A stretch of 64,000 nucleotides of DNA from Pycnococcus provasolii (taxonomy: Eukaryota; Chlorophyta; Pseudoscourfieldiophyceae; Pseudoscourfieldiales; Pycnococcaceae): positions 124,001 to 188,000 of the forward strand of contig OW568896.1 of the NCBI GenBank assembly GCA_938743325.2, read 5' to 3'. Shown here piece by piece: positions 29,158-37,322 of this stretch; position 1 is the first letter of the stretch; each line of letters opens with the position of its first letter. The notes under the pieces were generated by a model, which worked only from the letters and a program-made list of their open reading frames with translations, searched no databases and was not told the origin of the DNA. Position numbers and translations under genes: made by a program.

Positions 29158-29829
29158 CTAAAACTCCAACACCCCCACTCGACAATCGTCTCGACGCTCG
29201 AGCTCGGCAACTGTCTTTCTAATAGCTCCTTGCCGTGACACTACGACCGCCGCGGCATCACGCCCAGGCGGACGTGCGTCGATCGCCTCGGTAGCACCCG
29301 CACCTGCCGCGCTAGCACCCGCACCTGCCGCGCTAGCACCCATTCCTTTGTGCGCGCCTGCGAGCATCGACACGAGCGATGTCGTTGCAGACAGTTCGTT
29401 TTCTAGTTCTTTGATCCGGCGTTGTTGCTTGCCTTTGCCTAGTGCGCCATCATAGCGACGTTTGCTACCAGCGACTTGATCCGCGCCTCTGCCTTTTGCT
29501 TTTTCAAGAATCTGATTCCAGAAAATCTCCTTGACTCTTTCCGACGAAGAGGTGGCCGGGCATCCACTCACTGAAACTCCGCCGTGCTTTTGGCACGCAA
29601 GATGGCACTGCGCTTTCTTTATGTTGCCGCTAAACTCCTTGTCGCAAAGCGAGCACTTCAGGGTGAAGTTGCTGTACCCCTTCGGATCCCTCCTAGCGAT
29701 GCGGACTACGTCGAAGACGTCCGTCCTCTCCGTGATGGCGTCAAGCTTCTCTTGGATGTGTGAGTCTTCAGCTGCTGTCCCACCGGTGCCGTCGCTGCCT
29801 GCGTTGTCAATCTGTGTGACTGCCGTCAT
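29158..29829 (-). CDS. BED zinc-finger protein, hAT transposase-like N-terminus
   Basis: A 223-residue protein with a BED-type finger at about 55-95: FTLKCSLCDKEFSG, then CHLACQKHGGVSVSGC. The CxxC, the His and the trailing Cys match the finger at the start of hAT transposases. After it come a basic block and a helical segment (RIKELENELSATTSLVSMLAG), then an Ala/Gly repeat ASAAGAG and a short tail. No hAT catalytic or dimerisation domain follows. It is either a truncated transposon gene or a domesticated DNA-binding factor. ATG 29829 is used. CCCGAC-rich element ends lie 300 bp downstream. Confidence 0.65.
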   Translation of the reverse strand: MTAVTQIDNAGSDGTGGTAAEDSHIQEKLDAITERTDVFDVVRIARRDPKGYSNFTLKCSLCDKEFSGNIKKAQCHLACQKHGGVSVSGCPATSSSERVKEIFWNQILEKAKGRGADQVAGSKRRYDGALGKGKQQRRIKELENELSATTSLVSMLAGAHKGMGASAAGAGASAAGAGATEAIDARPPGRDAAAVVVSRQGAIRKTVAELERRDDCRVGVLEF

Positions 29830-30333
29830 GGCAGTGCTCCTGTGCGGGCGTGAAATGATTCGGTGGTGATTCGGTCCGATTCGGTCCGATTCGGTCCGAT
29901 TCGGTTGCCGCCGGCGGCGGGGACCCATTCGTCGCGAATTAACCCCGAATGAAAACGAATGGACCATCCTAGCGTAGAAGTGTAGAACCAAATTCCCAAT
30001 TCATGCAAAGGCGTATCCCCAAGTGAATCTCCACACAGGCGGGCATGAACATGTATGCCTCGCGGATGGGAATCGATCGATCCCGTTTCCGTTCCCCATC
30101 CCCTCCCCTCCCTCCCCCTCCTCACTGATGAAGACCGGGATCGGGATCGGCATGGAATTAGTTGTCCATCGCCCCCCCCCCCCCCCAGAGTCCCCCCGAA
30201 TCTAAAAAAAATCTACTCCTGTGGCTCCGAAGAGCTTCCCGAGAGATCCCCCTTGGGGGCTCAACCTCCACTCCACTCCTCCAGCACTCCCCCTTCCTCC
30301 CCGCCCCCCCCGACAGCCTCCTTGAAAGAAGAG
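29830..30333. other. Intergenic with 11-bp tandem repeat and C-run
   Basis: Four copies of an ATTCGGTCCG(A)-type 11-mer at 29868-29905, above the BED-finger gene, and a C homopolymer at about 30171-30186. No gene; a divergent promoter between 29830 and 30333 is likely. Confidence 0.6.
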
Positions 30334-31293
30334 ATGTTCGCATCCATGTCCTCGTGGAAGGCGAACGTGGCTTCACAGGCTACACAGGGTAACAGCGCGA
30401 CACAGCAAGGGCAAAACACGTCCTCCGAAGCGTCCGCGAGGCGACGGCTGCGAGGGCTCGCGATGGCTGCGAGGCGAAGGAGAAGAGAAGGCGCGAACGG
30501 ATCGTCAACGGCGGCCAGGCGATCTACGAGAGATGGAGCGGTGCAGGCACAGCACCGAGCGCACGCAGCATCAACCTCGAAAGTCGCGGCGTCGGCCGCG
30601 CTCGTGCACAGCGTCAACGTCGCGCCTGGAGCACACTCCTTCGCAGAGAAAAAGGTGAGAAACGCCGTCTCGTACGCAAACTCACCGCCGGCGTCGGCAC
30701 CCGCCGCGTCGGCACAGCCATCCTCGTCGGATGCCTCGGACTCGTACGCAGGAAAGCCGCAGTTCGTTGACCCGGCGCTGCGCAACGTGACATCGTGGGA
30801 CGTCGTGAACATCGCCGCATCCTCGTCGCTAAGCGTCAGCAAGCTAGACGCACTTGGCAACCTCAACAAGGATACCGTGTATGAACTGCTCGACAGCGGT
30901 GTCGTGCTCGACGTCGCCACAGACGCGGGTGTTAGCGACATGAGTGACATTGTCAGCATCGTGGATGAACACGTTCGGTGCCTGTATGATGCCATCGTGA
31001 ACGATAACGACGCGACGCTTACAACGAGGTGCTACGAGGCGCTCGAGAAATTGCCGCCCTTGCTTGGGAGCCAGCAGCGAGCCGCCAAGGCGGCGCTGGG
31101 TGGAGCGGCGCTCGAGGAAATGCGCGAGGAAGCGGAGATGAAAAGGTCCATCATCGACGAGGCGCTTGATGGAGTGAGCGAGTCGGATGACTCGACGTTG
31201 GAAGCGCGAAGGGAGAGAGATGCGGCAGTCGCGATCATCGACGGCATCGACGCCGTGCTCGCGCGTCTGCCGTTCGAGGGCAAGATGCCTTAA
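30334..31293 (+). CDS. Hypothetical protein
   Basis: A 319-residue frame that I do not recognise. Residues 1-145 are low-complexity, with Ala, Ser, Gln and Arg (RRRLRGLAMAARRRRREG). From about 150 it looks structured: FVDPALRNVTSWDVVNIAAS, KDTVYELLDSGVVLDVATDAG, then two helical stretches ending AVAIIDGIDAVLARLPFEGK. The second half looks all-helical with acidic and basic faces. No signal peptide or membrane span. ATG chosen as the first in frame after a C-rich leader. It converges on ZRANB3. Confidence 0.65.
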   Translation: MFASMSSWKANVASQATQGNSATQQGQNTSSEASARRRLRGLAMAARRRRREGANGSSTAARRSTRDGAVQAQHRAHAASTSKVAASAALVHSVNVAPGAHSFAEKKVRNAVSYANSPPASAPAASAQPSSSDASDSYAGKPQFVDPALRNVTSWDVVNIAASSSLSVSKLDALGNLNKDTVYELLDSGVVLDVATDAGVSDMSDIVSIVDEHVRCLYDAIVNDNDATLTTRCYEALEKLPPLLGSQQRAAKAALGGAALEEMREEAEMKRSIIDEALDGVSESDDSTLEARRERDAAVAIIDGIDAVLARLPFEGKMP

Positions 31294-31416
31294 TAAGTAA
31301 TACCTATAATAAAGTTTACTTCGTCTTTCTAATGGTCGTCCATTCACATTCCTAGCTAGAGTGATGATTTCGACCAAAAAAACAAATACATGAAAATACA
31401 CAACTCTTTGATTTCG

Positions 31417-34416
31417 CTACGCGAAATATGACCCGAGCGTCTCCGGAGTCGTTCGCTTCTCCACGCCCAGCCGGCGCCTCTTCGTAAGACGTGCGTGCAA
31501 GTCACGCGTCGCCGATGCGTGGCACGGCGTGCACAGTGTCCTTAGATTTTCGAGCGTACACTCTCCTCCACCTTCAGCAACCGGAATGATGTGGTCAGCC
31601 TGCCAAAGCATGCCCTCGTGAATCTCTGCACTCTTGGCGATGGACGACGCGCTGGCGGACGGGAATCCAGATGAGCGAAGCAGACGTTCGCGAGCGTGCA
31701 CCGAGCCAAGAGCCCGGACGTCACCGTGCAATTTGTGGCAGTCTAAGCCGCAGGACTGGCACACACCCTTCTCAACCGCGAAAAGCTGCTTCCGCGCCTC
31801 CCCGGCATCCGTGAGCAGCCGTGCCATCTTGTAGCACTGCTCGGAGCAAAATGGCTTGCCATTTCGGGGCATCGTCGACATCGCAGCGCCGCACGTCGCG
31901 CACTGTGCGCATGTCGCGACCGCTGTCGTTGTCGACGAAGGCGCTGCTGCCGCCGATGCGCTGACATTAGCACCCAAGCTGCGACTGACAAATGCATCCA
32001 TCTTGCCAACGCGTACCGTTGATCCGCCACCACCAGCAGCCTCGACTGCGCCGACCGCTGCACGGTGTGGAGTTGATGCACTTGCGGCACAAGAGGAAAG
32101 GTTCGTGTTCATACCCACGAGCACGCCACTTGCCGCGACAGCTGCTCGCACCTGCGGCCTGTGCGAGAGCCACTTGCGAGCAAAACGTTTGCATGCAGCT
32201 GCATCACGTAAATCGCGCAATTCAGGAGGTGGAATATCCGTCTCATCGTCGGCAGCTGCGGCGGTGGCCATCGCCGACAATCGCCATGCCGGCGCATCCT
32301 CGATCGTAAAGCTTCCCAGCACGGTTGCATCTTTCCACAATGCATCACGCGTGCCAATCGCAGAAGCGGCGGCGTTCGTGTCAATCGATGCAACGAAGCA
32401 CCGCCCCGTGTGCATGCTCACATCGAATGCATACGTGCGTGCACCGTCCACCGACGCTGCATCCATCGTCGTGGCAGTATCATTCACCTTGACACAATTT
32501 TCGTCGTCGTCGCCAATGACGATGACGTCGTCGTCGCCGTCGTCGCCGTCGCCATCGATGACGACTACTTCCTGGTTATTCTGCTCATTTGCGTTGTGAG
32601 ATGCGTCACCCGCCGCCTGCGAAGAAGACGGGAGAGTGCCCCCACACGCTCCACCATCGTTCCGAGCAGTGGCACTCCCCTTCGCTTTCGCATCCCTCCT
32701 CGTGAAGAACGATCGAATGTCTTCATTGTCGTAGTGCACGCGTAGTGAGACACCTCCGCCACCGCTGCCACGATTACGTTTCGTCGCGAGATGGTCAGCG
32801 CCAGAATCGCGACTGCATTCACCGTACGCTTTGCGATGCCATCGCATGAACTGCGACACCAGTCCACCACCGTCGCCGTCGCCGTCGATGTCGAGCACAA
32901 CACCACCAGCGTCATCGGGTGCGGCAACGTCCGCAGCCTTGAGCGAGGCAGCCGCGCCGTCCACGCAAAGTCCTATCGTCTGCAATTTTCGACTGAGCGT
33001 TCGCCACATGAAGTTGTCAAGGCTATTTTTTAAGCAGACGTAGCGTATAGTCACCCCAGAAGCCTTCTGTCCTATGCGATGAACGCGATCCTCCGCCTGC
33101 ATCAGTACGGCGGGAACCCAGTGCAGCTCCGCAAAGATGACATCGTGCGCTGCCGTCAGTGTCAGCCCTTGGCCCGCCGCCGTGACGCTTAGCAGCGCAA
33201 CTCGACACGCAGCATCAGTTTGAAAGCGTTTGCAGCGCTCGAATCGTTCCAGGGAAGGCGTGGTTCCGTCGATCCGAATGAAGCCAGTCACGATGCGCAT
33301 TGCGCGAAACGCGCCTTCGAGATTGTCCATCACCGCACGATGGTGAGCAAACACCAGAAGCTTGCTTGTGCCGCCCTCGAGCAAGTCTCCGACCAGCGCA
33401 GCGGTGGCACTCACCTTCGCGCTGCCACCGCTCATGTATGCCTCCATCAGAGCCGTCAGCAGCTCCTTCCGCGCTTCGCCATTCGAAGGATTCCTCATGC
33501 ACTTTGAGCAGAGGTTCTGCACAGCGACCTCGGAGGTTTCCGACGCACCAGCCATGTTCGGCGGCGCATCAACGCCAACGCGCTGCCTAGTCTTTGGAGG
33601 TAGCTGATCTAGTACGTTTTCCTTGAGACGTCTGACGAGGAAACTTCGCTTGAGGATGTCGTTCAGCTGGTCGAGATTCGAGCCGCCCGAGATGTCCCAT
33701 CCCCATTGTTGTTTCTTGCCGTTGCAGAAGTGCTTGGCAAACCACGTGTGAATTGTGCGTCCGAAAGCGCCCGGCATGAGAGCGTGTAACTGACACCACA
33801 GCTCCGCCGGACGGTTTAGCGCCGGCGTTCCGCTGAGCAATAGCACGCGCTTTGCGCGTTCGAGCACGGGAAGCAGAGCCTTGGTCCTCTTAGCTCTGTC
33901 ATTCTTAATGCTATGGCTTTCGTCCGCGATGATGCACTGAAATCCACGTGCTTGCACCTGCGTAGCAATGTTATCCGAGCAGAGCAGGCTGTACGTGACG
34001 ATAGTGACGAGTTTTTGAGGGTCCACTATGGCGTCGTTGTTTCCGTCGCGCACGACATTTAATGCCGAGCTTCGGCACACGCCTCCGGCAACCACCCACT
34101 TTTCCCACTCGTCTACCCACGGCCAGCGCATGCTGGACGGCACGACGATAAGCAGCGGCCAGCAGTCACGGTAGGCGCACGCGAGCGCCAGAGCCTGTAT
34201 TGTCTTCCCGAGTCCCGGCTCGTCTCCCAGCAGCGCGCGTCCTTGCAGATTCAGGCACGCCTCCACGCCAACTTTTTGAAATGGCATGAGCGCCGTTCGT
34301 AGTTTGTTCGGCACGGAGAGTATGCGCCGCTTCATCTCTTCTTGCTCCGGCGGACGCGTGGAGTGCGCGAGGAGTTGCTGCACGGGCGGCGGAGGCGCGT
34401 CCTCCGCCTTCGCCAT
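31417..34416 (-). CDS. ZRANB3: ZRANB3-like SNF2 helicase with C-terminal HNH nuclease
   Basis: A 999-residue structure-specific helicase/nuclease of the SMARCAL1/ZRANB3 branch, which remodels stalled replication forks. The helicase has motif I GDEPGLGKTIQ, the DESH box (IIADESHSIKND), and motifs V-VI SVTAAGQGLTLTAA and QAEDRVHRIGQ. Near residue 563, NEDIRSFF fits a PCNA-interacting (PIP) box. A Cys cluster (CAQCATCG, FCSEQCY) and VEKGVCQSCG lead to the HNH motif WQADHIIPVAEGGG, LRTLCTPCH. The last residues PETLGSYF are another degenerate PIP-like motif. The order matches vertebrate ZRANB3 apart from a missing obvious NZF finger. ATG 34416 chosen; the frame above has TTG only. Confidence 0.93.
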   Translation of the reverse strand: MAKAEDAPPPPVQQLLAHSTRPPEQEEMKRRILSVPNKLRTALMPFQKVGVEACLNLQGRALLGDEPGLGKTIQALALACAYRDCWPLLIVVPSSMRWPWVDEWEKWVVAGGVCRSSALNVVRDGNNDAIVDPQKLVTIVTYSLLCSDNIATQVQARGFQCIIADESHSIKNDRAKRTKALLPVLERAKRVLLLSGTPALNRPAELWCQLHALMPGAFGRTIHTWFAKHFCNGKKQQWGWDISGGSNLDQLNDILKRSFLVRRLKENVLDQLPPKTRQRVGVDAPPNMAGASETSEVAVQNLCSKCMRNPSNGEARKELLTALMEAYMSGGSAKVSATAALVGDLLEGGTSKLLVFAHHRAVMDNLEGAFRAMRIVTGFIRIDGTTPSLERFERCKRFQTDAACRVALLSVTAAGQGLTLTAAHDVIFAELHWVPAVLMQAEDRVHRIGQKASGVTIRYVCLKNSLDNFMWRTLSRKLQTIGLCVDGAAASLKAADVAAPDDAGGVVLDIDGDGDGGGLVSQFMRWHRKAYGECSRDSGADHLATKRNRGSGGGGVSLRVHYDNEDIRSFFTRRDAKAKGSATARNDGGACGGTLPSSSQAAGDASHNANEQNNQEVVVIDGDGDDGDDDVIVIGDDDENCVKVNDTATTMDAASVDGARTYAFDVSMHTGRCFVASIDTNAAASAIGTRDALWKDATVLGSFTIEDAPAWRLSAMATAAAADDETDIPPPELRDLRDAAACKRFARKWLSHRPQVRAAVAASGVLVGMNTNLSSCAASASTPHRAAVGAVEAAGGGGSTVRVGKMDAFVSRSLGANVSASAAAAPSSTTTAVATCAQCATCGAAMSTMPRNGKPFCSEQCYKMARLLTDAGEARKQLFAVEKGVCQSCGLDCHKLHGDVRALGSVHARERLLRSSGFPSASASSIAKSAEIHEGMLWQADHIIPVAEGGGECTLENLRTLCTPCHASATRDLHARLTKRRRLGVEKRTTPETLGSYFA

Positions 34417-34721
34417 GGCGGAGCGAGGCTTCAACGAGGTGGTATGTGACGGTGGGGTGCCCTGAGGGACCTGGGGGGACCTCAGGATTCAAAACCACCT
34501 ATGGTAAACCCGAACTACTGATCCCTTGAGGGTGACTTTGGGGAACCTTTGGGGATCCCGGTCGCGTCCTCGTGAGTCGTGAGCCGTGAGTCGTGTGTCT
34601 GTGTGTCAGTCTAATTTCATTCCAAACCGTGCTACGTCGACGACTTCTTCGCCGTCGACGCGCGCGAAACGGCGGCTGAGGCTGTGGCAGGTGGCGCCTT
34701 GAGTTCGCACCGCAACGCTCT
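34417..34721. other. Gap upstream of ZRANB3
   Basis: Promoter of ZRANB3 and then repeat-like DNA with GTGAGTCGTGAGCCGTGAGTCGTG near 34570-34595 (a GTGAGYCG-type tandem). No gene. Confidence 0.4.
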
Positions 34722-34815
34722 GCCACTATGGCAGTAGCACCGTCGTCGTCTTGATTCGTGCTCTCGCACCGATGTTGCACGCGCGCTCGCCGGTGGCTCG
34801 TGAGGCCACGGGCAC
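34722..34815. repeat. Dispersed ~94-bp repeat, copy 2
   Basis: Matches 20504-20597 with a few mismatches, same orientation. Flanks do not match, so only this segment of the remnant is shared. Confidence 0.85.
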
Positions 34816-35415
34816 ACGGAGCCATGCGTCGAGACCAACATGGGCTGCAATAGGGAAACTGCTCAAAACGACGAAGGAGGAGGAGGACCACCCCGACTCG
34901 GCACGGTGCGTCACTGGTATCCATACTTGTGCTTGATCCCAAGCTTGCTGTGGCAGGTGCACGAGTATGTATTGGATGTACTGGCAGATTTTCTCTTCTA
35001 GTGGGAGCTCTTGAAGAAGATGAAAGGCACGTTGAAGTTTCACTTCCTTGTCGAAAGTCATCTTCTTTAGCTCCGTGTCGTCGCTGTTGAGGAACGCAGC
35101 CTGAAACTTGACAGCCTTCTTCTCAGCTCGCTTGACACACGCTCGGATCGGAGGATTTTGATCGAGGGAATTTCCCCGCGGGCAAAGGTGTCCAGGGACA
35201 CCTATTGTCCGAATAGTCTTAGGCGAAGTCAAGAAGAGCAAAGCAGATTTCGTTGTCGTCATCGTGACATCGTCACGACGATCCATCACACCAGCCAGAT
35301 GCGCCCGTCCAGCGGCAGGGTTACTAATTAGTGAACTGCCTAAAAATTAAATAAGTTTTGGATTTGATTAAATGGGGATTTATACAAAGTATACTCAACT
35401 AGCTAGCTGCACTTT
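34816..35415. other. Gap with an unassigned minus-strand frame
   Basis: A minus-strand frame starts at an ATG at 35286 (MDRRDDVTMTTTKSALLFL) and remains open into the repeat at 34726. Its middle (FDKEVKLQRAFHLLQELPLEE) looks protein-like, but I know no family and its end lies in repeat DNA, so it may be a gene remnant. The rest is AT-rich spacer before the lipase gene. Confidence 0.3.
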
Positions 35416-36909
35416 TCACCATTGACCAACGTTGACGTCCTGCTGCTGAAACACGAGCGGGAACAATATCTTGCCCATGTCCTTGTCGCCCAGCAAACCA
35501 CTGTGCGTCGCGTTCAAGACGTGCACGGGATACACCGGCATTCGCTGCACGCCCGCGAAGCTGTCACACACGCGTAGACTCGACGAAGCCACAGTACCAT
35601 CGCCGTCCACGAACGTCGCGCCGCTTGGCGTCTTGAGCTCTTTCATCGAGGAAAATGTCAACGTTGCGAGCGTCGAATGGTTGTATCCCGACACACATAT
35701 CGTTGTGACGTTCGGAGCGAGGCTCAAGCCAGAGACGTCCTTGTATTTCGACCACAACAACGCGGCTTGCGTGGCGCCCGCGTCTCGGAAAAGGCTGCCC
35801 ATGTCATCGAGCTTGTACGTCTTGTCTTTCACAGTGACAATCGCCTCGTCCGCCGAGAATGTGGGAGCGGTCGGAACCAGCCACGGAATGCTGCCAAGGC
35901 TGCGTGACATTTCCATAAACGGCTTGAACAAGTAGCTCGGTAGAGGCGTCTGTCCAAACGCGCCTGTGAGTAAGTGCAAGATGGCGAGACTGGAGCCGCT
36001 GAACACGCCCGAGAGACTCAAGAACGCGTGGATGTGCTTGTCGCGCCACTGCTGGCTGACATGCCGGGAGGCAAACGCAGCGAAGTACGGGCCGCCCATG
36101 GAAATGCTTACGACGACGATTTTTCGACCGTCGTTTGCCGCAACAGCCGCTTCAATGGCCGCCTTCGTCCGATCGAAGTCGCCGTCGGGAGCCGACCACG
36201 CATCTGGACCAAGTCGCCAGTCATATGGCAGGCCAACGATATCTCGTCCGCGCACGAACGCCGGATTGACGCTCTCAAGCGCGTTCACCCAATCTTTCCA
36301 CGCGAGGTCGATCGCGCCGCCAAAGCTCTCGTCTACAGACACGTTTACGCCACTCACTTTTGGACGATATGTGCCGCTCCCTTCGTCGTAGACGAGCTGC
36401 AGATTCGCGCAAAGGCACGTGAAGTGCCAGAGGATCGTCATATTCGGCGGAGGAGGCCAGACTAGCTCTGTGTCGACGTTGCGTCTGCAGAAGGGATTCG
36501 TCGTGCGTTCGCGGTTATTCACAGACTCCATAAGCCGCCCTCCCATCAGGCCGGTTACGAACGCTACTGGCCGTGCGAACACGGGAGCGCCTTCTTTCTT
36601 CAGCAGCCCGAGCTTCGAGGCTTGCTCGAGCAAACTGTCTCGCATGTGCGTCGATTCTGAGTGACTTGCTTCTGAGCCTGTAAGCAATGCGTTCATCGCG
36701 TCCACATTTAGCAAACCATTCGAACGTGTTGACAACTCTCCACCACCCGTTACTATATCGCCCAATGCATTCGAGCGCTTCACTGCGTCATCCCACCACC
36801 ACCGCGCATCTTCCTGAGCTCTCGCAGACGCCGCACCTGTTCCAACGAGCCGAGCGTGTGCGGTGGCGAAAGCCACTAACAGCAGGATACACGTTAAGGC
36901 GTAGAGCAT
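35416..36909 (-). CDS. LCAT/PDAT-type secreted acyltransferase or lipase
   Basis: A 497-residue alpha/beta-hydrolase of the lecithin:cholesterol acyltransferase family, which moves or releases acyl chains from phospholipids. The start MLYALTCILLLVAFATAHA is a clear signal peptide; the frame above it is open but unlikely. Family landmarks are PVAFVTGLMGGRL, DIVGLPYDWRLGP, nucleophile Ser in VVSISMGGPY (about residue 270), catalytic Asp in FVDGDGTVASSSL and His in LNATHSGLL. The triad is complete. The N-terminal 90 residues have no known domain. Exact acyl donor and acceptor unknown. Confidence 0.88.
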   Translation of the reverse strand: MLYALTCILLLVAFATAHARLVGTGAASARAQEDARWWWDDAVKRSNALGDIVTGGGELSTRSNGLLNVDAMNALLTGSEASHSESTHMRDSLLEQASKLGLLKKEGAPVFARPVAFVTGLMGGRLMESVNNRERTTNPFCRRNVDTELVWPPPPNMTILWHFTCLCANLQLVYDEGSGTYRPKVSGVNVSVDESFGGAIDLAWKDWVNALESVNPAFVRGRDIVGLPYDWRLGPDAWSAPDGDFDRTKAAIEAAVAANDGRKIVVVSISMGGPYFAAFASRHVSQQWRDKHIHAFLSLSGVFSGSSLAILHLLTGAFGQTPLPSYLFKPFMEMSRSLGSIPWLVPTAPTFSADEAIVTVKDKTYKLDDMGSLFRDAGATQAALLWSKYKDVSGLSLAPNVTTICVSGYNHSTLATLTFSSMKELKTPSGATFVDGDGTVASSSLRVCDSFAGVQRMPVYPVHVLNATHSGLLGDKDMGKILFPLVFQQQDVNVGQW

Positions 36910-37162
36910 CGTGGCTATGGCAGCACGTTGCGCGTGACGTATCGCCGGATGGCTGAGGGTGCTGTGCTGCTCCCTTGCACGCGCTAAGGCGTGGAGCCGG
37001 AGCACTGAGCGCAAGCCGAAAAAAGACCCCCCCCCCCCCCCCGGCCGGATGCGGAGCGCTCTTGGCCGTGATGTCATGCACAAGATGAAAGGCATGCATG
37101 GCGGAGACAGGCTGTAGACGGCCCGCGTGGGAGAGGCCCCTCGCCGACGCTTGCACAAGTAC
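36910..37162. other. Gap upstream of LCAT gene with C homopolymer
   Basis: Contains a run of about 16 C at 37027-37042 next to GGCCGG. Upstream region of the lipase gene. No gene. Confidence 0.5.
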
Positions 37163-37286
37163 CACCCGCGCACAGATCGTTACGCTTACATAATCTCGTT
37201 AACCGATTGCTGCTGGCTCGTAGAAAACAAGGCGATCCTAAGCTCGCTTTGGGACGACGAGCGCAAGCTTCCCGTTAACGTCTTTA
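37163..37286 (+). pseudogene. Decayed fragment of the SET-domain gene
   Basis: Reads TDRYAY...LVENKAI...LWDDERKLPV, matching the SET protein encoded at 48662-48884 (TDHYAYDIDLT, LLVENKAIPCKARF, LWWDDERKLPVVVF). Two internal stretches are missing; one junction sits at a short shared word (AAGCTCGCTT beside GAGCTTTGG). DNA identity in the kept parts is high. The fragment is a relic left when the SET/HECT pair was duplicated in inverted orientation. Confidence 0.88.
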
Positions 37287-37322
37287 AAATACATCAAAAT
37301 CGCCATTAAATTACAAAAAATG

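Noticed and set aside
36910-37173. N-terminal extension of the LCAT-like protein
   Set aside because: It would bury the signal peptide and reads through a C homopolymer as poly-Gly.
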